Assembly (NCBI GenBank): GCA_963668605.1
Contig: OY764903.1
Coordinates: 1,860,001 to 1,924,000, forward strand
Length of the DNA stretch: 64,000 nt
From: G963668605 sp963668605
GTDB lineage: Bacteria > Acidobacteriota > Terriglobia > Bryobacterales > Bryobacteraceae
Reading direction: 5' to 3'
A model generated the notes under the pieces. It had not been told where the DNA came from. It did no database searches and worked only from the letters and a program-made list of their open reading frames with translations. This document shows, piece by piece, positions 18,425 through 25,819 of this stretch; position 1 is the stretch's first letter; every line of letters begins with the position of its first letter. The position numbers and the translations under genes are program-made.

Positions 18425-18952
18425 CTACTTGCGGAGCCGCTTGCAGGCGTTTTCCGCGCCGCTGATGTCGACCGCGGAACTGCCCTCTTCGATGTGCTGT
18501 ATCTTGCCGCTGCCGTCAATGACGAAGGTCGCCCGGTTAGCGATGCCGCGCTCGGCAATCAGTACACCATACGCCGCAGTAGTCTTGCGCAGGAAGTCGC
18601 TGAGCATCGGATAGGAAGCGTTCAACTCCTTCGACCAATGCGCCAGCGTCGGCGAGTTGTCGGTACTGACGGCCAGCACCTGTACGTCCATCGCCTGGAA
18701 CTTCGCGATGTCGGCCGCATAGGAAGTCATCTCCTTGGTGCAGCCACCCGTGAAGGCCGCCGGAAAGAAGGCCACCACAACGGTCTTGCCTTTGTAGTCA
18801 GCGAGCGAAACCGGCTTGCCCATGCTCCCAGTCAGCGTAAACCCCGGCGCGGCGTCGCCTACTTTCAAATGCGTTTTCGGCGGTTGCACGGCCTGCGCAA
18901 AAAGGCACGCGGACGCGGCACATCCTAACAGCAACACAGAAATCGTCTTCAT
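18425..18952 (-). CDS. Exported Bcp-type peroxiredoxin
   Basis: AhpC/TSA thiol peroxidase of 175 residues with a signal peptide (MKTISVLLLGCAASACLFAQ), so it acts outside the cytoplasm. The thioredoxin-fold core contains AFFPAAFTGGCTKEM with the peroxidatic Cys71. The usual Bcp resolving cysteine five residues later is replaced (CTKEMTSY), but another cysteine occurs near residue 171 (NACKRLRK) and could resolve the sulfenic acid. The gene is separated by 34 nt from the upstream GH31-like gene on the same strand. Confidence 0.85.
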   Translation of the reverse strand: MKTISVLLLGCAASACLFAQAVQPPKTHLKVGDAAPGFTLTGSMGKPVSLADYKGKTVVVAFFPAAFTGGCTKEMTSYAADIAKFQAMDVQVLAVSTDNSPTLAHWSKELNASYPMLSDFLRKTTAAYGVLIAERGIANRATFVIDGSGKIQHIEEGSSAVDISGAENACKRLRK

Positions 18953-18986
18953 GATTTGTCAGCCCCTATTCCAAGAGTATAAGCCC

Positions 18987-20375
18987 TCAGAAAAGCAGGT
19001 TCACAATCACGTCGCCGCCGGCTGGCGCGTGAACGAAGACATGCAGATTCTTCGCCTTCTCGTCATAACTCCACCTGTCGGCGCGCTCCACCGATTTGGG
19101 ACGCTCGACATGGTGGATCACCCATTCGAGCCGGCGGGCCGTTTTCGACTCCATTTCCAAACGCATGTAGTCGCCCGCGGGTCCGGCATGAAACTGCGAA
19201 TACTCGTCGCTCTCCGGCTCATACAGAAAAAACTCCGCACCCAGCATCGGAGTGTAATGAAGCTGCATCGGGTCGCCGTCGAGCGGCAGAATCGAGCCGT
19301 TGCGCAGGAACAGCGGCAGGTAGTCCGGCGTGGGCATCTCTAGAACGCGCCGTCCGGTGTACTTTTGATTCGTCGCCAGATCCGTCCAGATGCCTTGCGG
19401 CAAATAGAACGAGCGCGTCTTCGCCGCGGAAACGATGGGAGCGGCAAGCAACTCATCGCCCAGCGTGAAGACGCTGTGCTCTTCTGCGGCTTTCGGGTCG
19501 GCCGGAAACTGCATCGCGAGCGGACGGATCAGCGGGAACCCACGTTGCCGCGCTTCCCAGAAATAGGTCACGAGGTAGGAGTGCAAGGGTGTGCGCAAAC
19601 CTTCTAACTCGCGCGCGGCGCCCAGCGGCTGTTGCGCGTAGACCAGCGGAAAGATCGAACCGAGTTGGATCGCGCGCCGCCGCAGCGGCAACGGCGACGC
19701 ATCCCACACGGACAAATTCAGCGCGGGCATCAGCACCGCCGAATTGCTGTCTTCGAGCGACTGGCTCACGATCGCGGCCAGAGCATCCCACGAAGGTTCG
19801 CCGCCCGCAGCACGCATGCGCACAGCCTCGCGCGGCAGTCTGGCCGGATCGAGCAGTTTCACGTCCCGATACTCCAACTGCGTCACCGGATCCACGGTCG
19901 AAATGCGCTGCTCCAGAATCTCTTTCTGTTTGGGGCCGTAATAGAAGAAGCAATCGCCTTGCCGGTTCTTCCCGAGTCCGTAGCCCGCGCCCGCGAACAA
20001 GAAGCGCTTCGCACGCGAGTCCAACTCCTTCTCCAGAGCGCCGTCGGCGAAAGCCGCGACTTCCGCGCCCTGCGCGTCGCGCACCCGCACTTGCATGTTC
20101 TGCTTGTCAACGCTCACGCTGAGATACTTCGTCGTGAGACGCAATTCCGCATCCTGCTCCGCCACGGCCACAGCCACGGCTGTCTCGCTGAAGCGCCGCC
20201 CCATTTGCGGCGCAAGCCGCCGCGCGTAACGGAACGTCGAGGACGTGACCCACTCAATTTCCGCAACGCCATCTCCAGTTTGAATCAGGAACAGATTGCC
20301 GCTGCGGCGGTACGTCAGAAAGTCGGCGGCGGCCAATGGGAGCGCCGCCAAAAACACAAATGCTAGAAGCCGCAT
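18987..20375 (-). CDS. Glycoside hydrolase family 31-like protein lacking the catalytic half-barrel
   Basis: Exported protein of 462 residues (signal MRLLAFVFLAALPLAAA). N-terminal residues 20-150 fit the GH31 beta-sandwich, ending in FFYYGPKQKEILEQ. The C-terminal part is clearly GH31: PLRRRAIQLGSIFPLV, LIRPLAMQFPAD, FTLGDELLAAPIV, FYLPQGIWTDLAT and PLFLRNGSILPL. Normal family members have 650-800 residues; here about 250 residues are absent between the sandwich and the end of the barrel, including the sites of the nucleophile (WxDMNE type) and acid/base (DGxGE type). The remaining NLSVWDASP replaces the WGGDxGGF segment. Hydrolysis is therefore unlikely; a carbohydrate-binding role is possible. 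The frame is intact. Start chosen at the signal peptide. Confidence 0.65.
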   Translation of the reverse strand: MRLLAFVFLAALPLAAADFLTYRRSGNLFLIQTGDGVAEIEWVTSSTFRYARRLAPQMGRRFSETAVAVAVAEQDAELRLTTKYLSVSVDKQNMQVRVRDAQGAEVAAFADGALEKELDSRAKRFLFAGAGYGLGKNRQGDCFFYYGPKQKEILEQRISTVDPVTQLEYRDVKLLDPARLPREAVRMRAAGGEPSWDALAAIVSQSLEDSNSAVLMPALNLSVWDASPLPLRRRAIQLGSIFPLVYAQQPLGAARELEGLRTPLHSYLVTYFWEARQRGFPLIRPLAMQFPADPKAAEEHSVFTLGDELLAAPIVSAAKTRSFYLPQGIWTDLATNQKYTGRRVLEMPTPDYLPLFLRNGSILPLDGDPMQLHYTPMLGAEFFLYEPESDEYSQFHAGPAGDYMRLEMESKTARRLEWVIHHVERPKSVERADRWSYDEKAKNLHVFVHAPAGGDVIVNLLF

Positions 20376-20405
20376 CGCTAGATCAGTGCGGTGCCGATGA
20401 TGCAT

Positions 20406-20517
20406 GGTTTGCTGAGTTGCGGGGGGCGGCTCCCCTGAGCCGCAACCCGACCTCCAGGTCGGGTTTGGCCGGGTCAGGGGTCCCGGCGCGGTCCAAGGGG
20501 ACCGCCCCCCGTAAACC
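20406..20517. repeat. Triple-nested GC-rich palindrome
   Basis: The 164-bp gap between the GH31-like gene and the M24 gene holds three nested stems: an outer pair ending in GGGGGGCGG and CCGCCCCCC (20406-20429 with 20502-20517), a middle pair CCCCTGA with TCAGGGG (20432-20438, 20474-20480), and a perfect inner 8-bp hairpin with a two-base loop (20446-20453, 20456-20463). It resembles a dispersed palindromic element; as RNA it would be a very stable block between the two genes. Confidence 0.6.
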
Positions 20518-20539
20518 ACAGAATTGTCGCCACAGTACA

Positions 20540-21709
20540 TTAGATCAGCACCAAGTCGCGCTGCACCTCGCCTGTCGTGTGTGCCTTCCCGGCGCCTACG
20601 AAGACATTCACCTCGCTGCGCACGCCGAACTCCGGCAGATAGATTCCCGGTTCCACCGAGAAGCACGTCCACGGAATAATCCGTCTTTCGTCATGTGTCT
20701 CCAGATTGTCCATGTTCGCGCCAGTACCGTGCACCTCGGTTCCGATGTTGTGGCCCGTGCGATGGAAGAAGTAATCGCCATAGCCCTGGGCCGCGATGTA
20801 CCCACGCGCCGCATCGTCCACCTGAAAACCGCACAACTCCTCACCCGCGGCGACGGCTTCCACCACGCGCCGCACTGCCCGGTCGCGCGCATCACGGACA
20901 ATCTCGAAGACCTTCACCATCTCCGGAGTTGGGTTCGTTCCGCAAAATCCGGTCCAGGTGATGTCGTAGTAGACTGCGCCGGACTGCTTGAGCTTGGCCC
21001 ATAGATCGATAAGCACGAAGTCGCCCTTATGGATCGGCGCGCTGCCCTGCTCTTCGGGTTCGTAATGCGGATTGGAGCAGTTCGCATTCACGCCGACGAT
21101 CGGACCGTGATCCGTGAACAGTCCCTGCGCTTCGAACGAGTCGAGGATAAAGCGCTTCACCGCGAACTCATCGACCGCCGCGCCCGCACGCAGACGCTCG
21201 CCGATCATTTGGAAAGCGTCGCGCCGCACAGCATCCACGCGCCGGCCCGCTTCGATATGCGAATCCAGTTGAGCCGCCGTCCAACGCGCCTCAAACCTTT
21301 GCACGAGGTTGGCCGAACTCACCACCTCGACGCCCGTTCCACGCACCAGTTCCAAAGTGCCGCCGTCGACCATCGCCACGTATGGCACAGCGCACTTCGG
21401 CGAGTATTGCATCGCGACCGTCCGGCAGCCTTTCAGCAGTTCGCCGAGCCCTTCCACTTGCGCGGTCCAACTCGCGTAAGGGATTTTCACACCCGGCAGC
21501 GCGTCGAGCATTCCGGGCTCGATCTTATGTACGAGTCCGCGCGGCTCGCCCTGCGCCGGAACCAGATAGTACCAGCGCCGCGTCGGCGTGCGCTTGGGTT
21601 CGAATTGCAGCACACTATACGCGATCGGATCACGCTTGTGATGATCGAAGAACAGCCAGGCATCGAGCCCGGCCTCGCGAAGAGCCTGTTGGATGTCGTC
21701 AATACGCAT
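20540..21709 (-). CDS. M24-family metallopeptidase (Xaa-Pro dipeptidase-like)
   Basis: Protein of 389 residues with a creatinase-type N-terminal domain (1-150) and a pita-bread catalytic domain. The dinuclear metal ligands are visible: Asp in FVLIDLWA, Asp in VYYDITWTG, His in HRTGHNIG, Glu in FSVEPGIYL and Glu in VRSEVNVFV. It should cleave an N-terminal residue ahead of proline, or hydrolyse a related C-N bond. No signal peptide is seen. It lies 7 nt downstream of the symporter gene and is probably co-transcribed with it, hinting that the symporter imports the peptide-type substrate. Confidence 0.85.
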   Translation of the reverse strand: MRIDDIQQALREAGLDAWLFFDHHKRDPIAYSVLQFEPKRTPTRRWYYLVPAQGEPRGLVHKIEPGMLDALPGVKIPYASWTAQVEGLGELLKGCRTVAMQYSPKCAVPYVAMVDGGTLELVRGTGVEVVSSANLVQRFEARWTAAQLDSHIEAGRRVDAVRRDAFQMIGERLRAGAAVDEFAVKRFILDSFEAQGLFTDHGPIVGVNANCSNPHYEPEEQGSAPIHKGDFVLIDLWAKLKQSGAVYYDITWTGFCGTNPTPEMVKVFEIVRDARDRAVRRVVEAVAAGEELCGFQVDDAARGYIAAQGYGDYFFHRTGHNIGTEVHGTGANMDNLETHDERRIIPWTCFSVEPGIYLPEFGVRSEVNVFVGAGKAHTTGEVQRDLVLI

Positions 21710-21716
21710 AGAACTC

Positions 21717-23105
21717 CTACTCGAAAAACGGCTGCCATTTTTCCGGTGCGGGCGGAGCAGTGAACAAGCTGACCAGGATCAGGCTCGCTACCGAGGCACC
21801 CAGTGCAGGATACACGGCGTCCAGTTCGAAGCCGGCCAGATTCCAGCCCACTGTAATTACAGTACCCAGAATGATGGAGCAGATTGCCGCGGGCGTGGTC
21901 GTGCGTTTCCAGAAGAACACGGCCATCACCGACGGCGTGACAGCCGCGCCGTACACGGTGTAGGCGTACAGTGCGGCCTTGAGGATCGATTCAAAGTGAG
22001 CGGCCTGGAGGAGCGCAAAGATTCCGAGCACAACGACGATCAGCCGCGACACAATCAAGCGCCGCCGGTCGGAGGCGTTGCGATCAATGAAGCGTTCATA
22101 GACGTCGTGGATAATGTTTGTCGCCGGCGAAAAGAGATAATTATTCGCCGTCGAGATGATCTTCGCGAAGATGCCGCCCAGCAGGATTGCGCCCAGCATC
22201 GCGGGCAACTGCATGCGCGCCGTCGCCGGAATCATCTCGCGGGGATTTTCCGGACGCAGCAGCGAACTCCCGATGACGGCGAACGTAATCAGCAGCGTCT
22301 CGAGCAACAGCGTACCGACGATCCAGCCGCCCACGGCGAGCTTCGCATCGCGTTCGGAGCGCGCCGAGAAAAACTTCTGGTACATGCCTTGATTCCCGAT
22401 CAGCAGCAACATCGTAGGCAGCAGGAAGCCCAGCGCCTGAGACAACTTTAGATCGCCCAACACCTCGAAGTGGCTGGCCGGCAGCCGCGACTGCACGCCC
22501 GCCCATCCGCCCGCGTGAGCCAACAGCACGGGCACCGAAACAATCACAGCGCAAGACACCAGCGCGCCGATCACCAAATCGAGATACGCCACCGATGCCA
22601 TGCCCGCCGCGGCCGTGAAGACGATCACAAAGCCCGCGATCAGGTACATGCCCGTCGTGCGCTCCATCTCCGGAAAGATCAGATGCAGAATGTCGCCGCC
22701 GCCCTTGAACTGGTAGCTCGTAATCACAAGGTAGGAGATCACGATGGCGATCGTGCCGAGCACACGCGCCGCCGCGTTGTAGCGTTTCTCCAACAGATCG
22801 GGCACGGTGAATTGCGCAAAACGCCGCGCGCGTCCCGCGATGGAAGCGATCACGATCAGCCCGAGCCAGCCGCCCGCGGGTTGCCAGAGCGCGGCGAAAC
22901 CGTTGCGGAAAGCGTTCTCTCCGCCAGCGAACAGGCTGCCCGCGCCAATCCACGAGGAGAGCAGCGTAAACACCAGCACATACCAGGGCAGTTGCCGCCC
23001 GGCCACCAGGAAGTCGCTTTGATTCTTCACGCCGAACGTCTTGTAGACCGTGACGGCCGTAAGCGTGCAAAGCACAATCGCGAGAACGATGACGTAGATG
23101 TTCAT
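21717..23105 (-). CDS. Sodium:solute symporter (SSS family)
   Basis: Inner-membrane protein of 462 residues with about 12-13 hydrophobic helices. It has the SSS layout: KNQSDFLVAGRQLPWYVLVFTLLSSWIGAGSLF near 27-60 (sodium-site helix TM1-2), FTVPDLLEKRY, an inverted-repeat arrangement and FAKIISTANNYLFSPATNIIHDVY (TM8 region, sodium-2 site serines and threonine). Sodium-driven uptake of a sugar, amino acid or organic acid is expected; the substrate cannot be told. It sits 13 nt after the Wzt-like gene and 7 nt before the peptidase gene. Confidence 0.85.
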   Translation of the reverse strand: MNIYVIVLAIVLCTLTAVTVYKTFGVKNQSDFLVAGRQLPWYVLVFTLLSSWIGAGSLFAGGENAFRNGFAALWQPAGGWLGLIVIASIAGRARRFAQFTVPDLLEKRYNAAARVLGTIAIVISYLVITSYQFKGGGDILHLIFPEMERTTGMYLIAGFVIVFTAAAGMASVAYLDLVIGALVSCAVIVSVPVLLAHAGGWAGVQSRLPASHFEVLGDLKLSQALGFLLPTMLLLIGNQGMYQKFFSARSERDAKLAVGGWIVGTLLLETLLITFAVIGSSLLRPENPREMIPATARMQLPAMLGAILLGGIFAKIISTANNYLFSPATNIIHDVYERFIDRNASDRRRLIVSRLIVVVLGIFALLQAAHFESILKAALYAYTVYGAAVTPSVMAVFFWKRTTTPAAICSIILGTVITVGWNLAGFELDAVYPALGASVASLILVSLFTAPPAPEKWQPFFE

Positions 23106-23118
23106 GAGATGCCGATGA

Positions 23119-24324
23119 TCACTGCATAACGCGCCAATCGATGGCTGCTTTCAGGTTCGCGACTCCAGCCAGATCCTTGGCCTCGATCACGGTGAACGCG
23201 AGCACGTCGTCGAGCCAATCCATGCTGCTGCCGTCAGAATGCTGCGTGGCCACAGTCAATGTGTATTCCTGCCGTGTCAGCAGGCAATCGAAATGGAAAT
23301 CGATCTCGAGCGTATCGCCAGCCTCGAAGCGGCCCAATCGCGTTTGTTCGATGCGGCTGTTTGTGCCGTACACGTCGATGCCGAGGCGATTGCGGATCAG
23401 GATGCCTACCACCGGGTCGTCGACACTCTGTGCGAATTTAGCCTGGACTCGCACCGTCATCCGCTCTCCGCCGAGCGGCGTATTGAGCGTCTCGCCGCAC
23501 GAGTTCAGCAGCTTCACGGACGTGATGGAACTCGTCCCGTCGCCGTGGCGGAAACTGCCGCCGAGCCCCGGCGTTTCCTGTGCCTCGCCCGCGCGCTCCT
23601 GCCGTTCATGCACCAGGCCAACGTAGCGGTTGACCACATCGCTGGGTTTGCCTTCCGCATGAACTCGTCCATGGAGCATGAGAATGGCGCGGTCGGAAAG
23701 CCGCTTCACCAGCCCCAGGTCGTGCGAGACGAACAGCACCGTGACCTTGCGTTCCTTCAACTCTTCGAACTTGCGCACACAGCGGTTGGCAAAAATGGCG
23801 TCGCCGACAGCCAAGGCCTCGTCGACGATCAGTACGTCCGGATCGACGTGAATCGCAGTGGAGAAAGCCAGGCGGACATACATGCCGGTGGAATATTCCT
23901 TTACCGGCCGCTGCATAAACTCGCCGATCTCGGCGAAGGCGGCAATTTTCGGGAAGGCACTCTCGATCTCCCGGCGCGAGAGCCCCATGATCTCGCCATT
24001 GAGAAAAACATTCTCGCGCCCGCTGAACTCGGGATTGAAGCCCGCGCCCAACTCCAGCAGCGCCGCGATGCGTCCCTCCGCCACGACACGCCCGTTCGTC
24101 GCGGGCAGGATGCCGCTCACGATCTGCAGCAGCGTGCTCTTGCCCGAGCCATTCGGGCCGACGATGCCCAGCATCTCACCTCGCTCCACGGAGAAGCTCA
24201 CGTCGCGCAAGGCCCAGAACTCCTGGCGCCGTTCGCGTTGGCGGAACGGCAACAGATCGAGAATTCTGTCCGAGGGACGTTCGTATAAGTTGTAGACTTT
24301 TGAAACGCGCTGAGCCAGTACCAC
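23119..24324 (-). CDS. Wzt-like ABC transporter ATP-binding protein with C-terminal glycan-binding domain
   Basis: Protein of 401 residues. N-terminal ABC ATPase: Walker A GIVGPNGSGKST near 54-65, Q-loop region, signature in KEYSTGMYVRLAFS (a TagH/Wzt-type variant), Walker B VLIVDEALAVGD and His-switch VSHD. The C-terminal 130 residues (SSITSVKLLNSCGE to FTVIEA) match the Wzt O-antigen-binding beta-sandwich. It would energise export of a finished polysaccharide. GTG at 24324 is the first in-frame start after a stop 4 codons upstream; no clear ribosome binding site. No Wzm-type permease is adjacent. Confidence 0.85.
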   Translation of the reverse strand: MVLAQRVSKVYNLYERPSDRILDLLPFRQRERRQEFWALRDVSFSVERGEMLGIVGPNGSGKSTLLQIVSGILPATNGRVVAEGRIAALLELGAGFNPEFSGRENVFLNGEIMGLSRREIESAFPKIAAFAEIGEFMQRPVKEYSTGMYVRLAFSTAIHVDPDVLIVDEALAVGDAIFANRCVRKFEELKERKVTVLFVSHDLGLVKRLSDRAILMLHGRVHAEGKPSDVVNRYVGLVHERQERAGEAQETPGLGGSFRHGDGTSSITSVKLLNSCGETLNTPLGGERMTVRVQAKFAQSVDDPVVGILIRNRLGIDVYGTNSRIEQTRLGRFEAGDTLEIDFHFDCLLTRQEYTLTVATQHSDGSSMDWLDDVLAFTVIEAKDLAGVANLKAAIDWRVMQ

Positions 24325-24361
24325 GGTGAAGAATCAGGATAGCAGACGCGCCATGCGCGCC

Positions 24362-25807
24362 TTAAGCCGGCAGCGCCAGCGAATCGCCGGTGCGCTTCTG
24401 CCACTCCTCGATCTTCGTGCGCAGCCGGCGTTGCACGGCCGCGTGCTCCTTGCGCCCATAGAGATTATTCATTTCGAGCGGATCCGCGTTCCGGTCGAAG
24501 AGCAGACACTGATCCGTGTCGTAAAGCACGAGCTTATAGCCGTCCGGCGAAATCACAGTGCGGCCGTCGGGTCCCTCGCCGCTGTCCTTGAGATCTTTAG
24601 TCCATTCCAGAAACACGTGGTCATCTTCGCGTTTGGCGCCGCCGAGCAGCGGAACGAGGCTGCGCCCTGCTAAGCCCGGATCCTTGCGCCCCAGCAACTC
24701 AAGCACGGTCGGCACGATATCGACATGGCTCACCGCCCGCTGCACGTGCATTGGGCGTTGCTTGCGAAATGGCACACGCAGCAGATGCGGTACGCGGATT
24801 GCCTCCTCGTACATCACCTGTTTGAACAGCAGATTGTGCGCGCCGAGCATCTCGCCATGATCCGAGGTGTAGACGACGATCGTGTTCTCCGCTTGCCCCG
24901 ACGCTTCGAGCGCCCACAGGATGCGGCCCAGCGCCTGGTCCACCAGCGAGCACAAGCCCGCGTAATTGCGCGCCGTGCGCTGCATGTCCTTGCTATCCGC
25001 ATCGCGGTTGGCTACCAACCGGCGGCGCTTGTACCACTCCGGCTCCGGAGTCTGCGGTACGCCCGGATGGTTTCTGGGCAGCGGCGCTTCCTCCGCGCTG
25101 TGAAGGTCATTGAGCGCGCTCGAAAACGGCGTGTGCGGCTCAAGGAAATTCACGTAGAGCATCCACGGTTCGGCGCGGTGATTCAGGATGAAGCTGCTTG
25201 CCTCATTGGCAAGAAAAGCCGGCTTCGAATGCACCACGGGCAGATTCGACGCGAACTTGCGGCTAAAGAGATTCTTCTCGTCAGGTTTATATCCCTGGCT
25301 CAGCAGAAAGGCATGGTAAGCGCTGCGAGCCTTCGCGTCGCGGCCCTTGGAGTAATACTTTTCATACATGCCATCTTCGATCGCCTTCCACTCTTCGAAG
25401 CCATGCTGCGCGAAGATCTCGTCGCCCAAATGCCATTTGCCGAAATAGCCCGTGCGATAGCTGGAATCGCCGAGCAGTTCGGGCACGGTCTTCGTTTCCG
25501 GCCGCATCACAATGTTGTTGTTCCGGCATCCGCTCTGATGCGGCCACAGTCCGGTCATGACGCAGGAGCGGCTCGGCGTGCAGACGGGCTGCGCGACATA
25601 GGCGCGGTCGAAGACGACCGATTCGGCCGCAAGCCGGTTCATCACGGGCACCCGGTATGTGTGGTTGCCGTAGGCCGACATGGTATCGGCGCGTTGCTGG
25701 TCGGTCCAGATAAACAACAGGTTGGGCTTGTCGCCGCCGCGCCGCGCGCCATGCAAGATGGCTGGCGCCGCCGCGATGGTCTTCAACGCATCTCGTCTCG
25801 TCAGCAT
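24362..25807 (-). CDS. Tat-exported type I sulfatase
   Basis: Formylglycine-dependent sulfatase of 481 residues. A twin-arginine-like leader (MLTRRDALKTIAAAPAIL) suggests export as a folded protein. The maturation motif CTPSR (Cys76-Arg80) within PVCTPSRSCVMTG is intact. Metal site: FIWTDQQRAD near 33-40 (Asp36; Gln in place of the second Asp) and YTSDHGEMLGAH near 310. The C-terminal subdomain includes LVLYDTDQCLLFDRNADPLEMNNL. Substrate is an unknown sulfated glycan or steroid; such enzymes are frequent in planctomycetes and Acidobacteriota. No dedicated formylglycine-generating enzyme is in the window. Confidence 0.9.
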   Translation of the reverse strand: MLTRRDALKTIAAAPAILHGARRGGDKPNLLFIWTDQQRADTMSAYGNHTYRVPVMNRLAAESVVFDRAYVAQPVCTPSRSCVMTGLWPHQSGCRNNNIVMRPETKTVPELLGDSSYRTGYFGKWHLGDEIFAQHGFEEWKAIEDGMYEKYYSKGRDAKARSAYHAFLLSQGYKPDEKNLFSRKFASNLPVVHSKPAFLANEASSFILNHRAEPWMLYVNFLEPHTPFSSALNDLHSAEEAPLPRNHPGVPQTPEPEWYKRRRLVANRDADSKDMQRTARNYAGLCSLVDQALGRILWALEASGQAENTIVVYTSDHGEMLGAHNLLFKQVMYEEAIRVPHLLRVPFRKQRPMHVQRAVSHVDIVPTVLELLGRKDPGLAGRSLVPLLGGAKREDDHVFLEWTKDLKDSGEGPDGRTVISPDGYKLVLYDTDQCLLFDRNADPLEMNNLYGRKEHAAVQRRLRTKIEEWQKRTGDSLALPA

Positions 25808-25819
25808 GGAATTCCTTCT

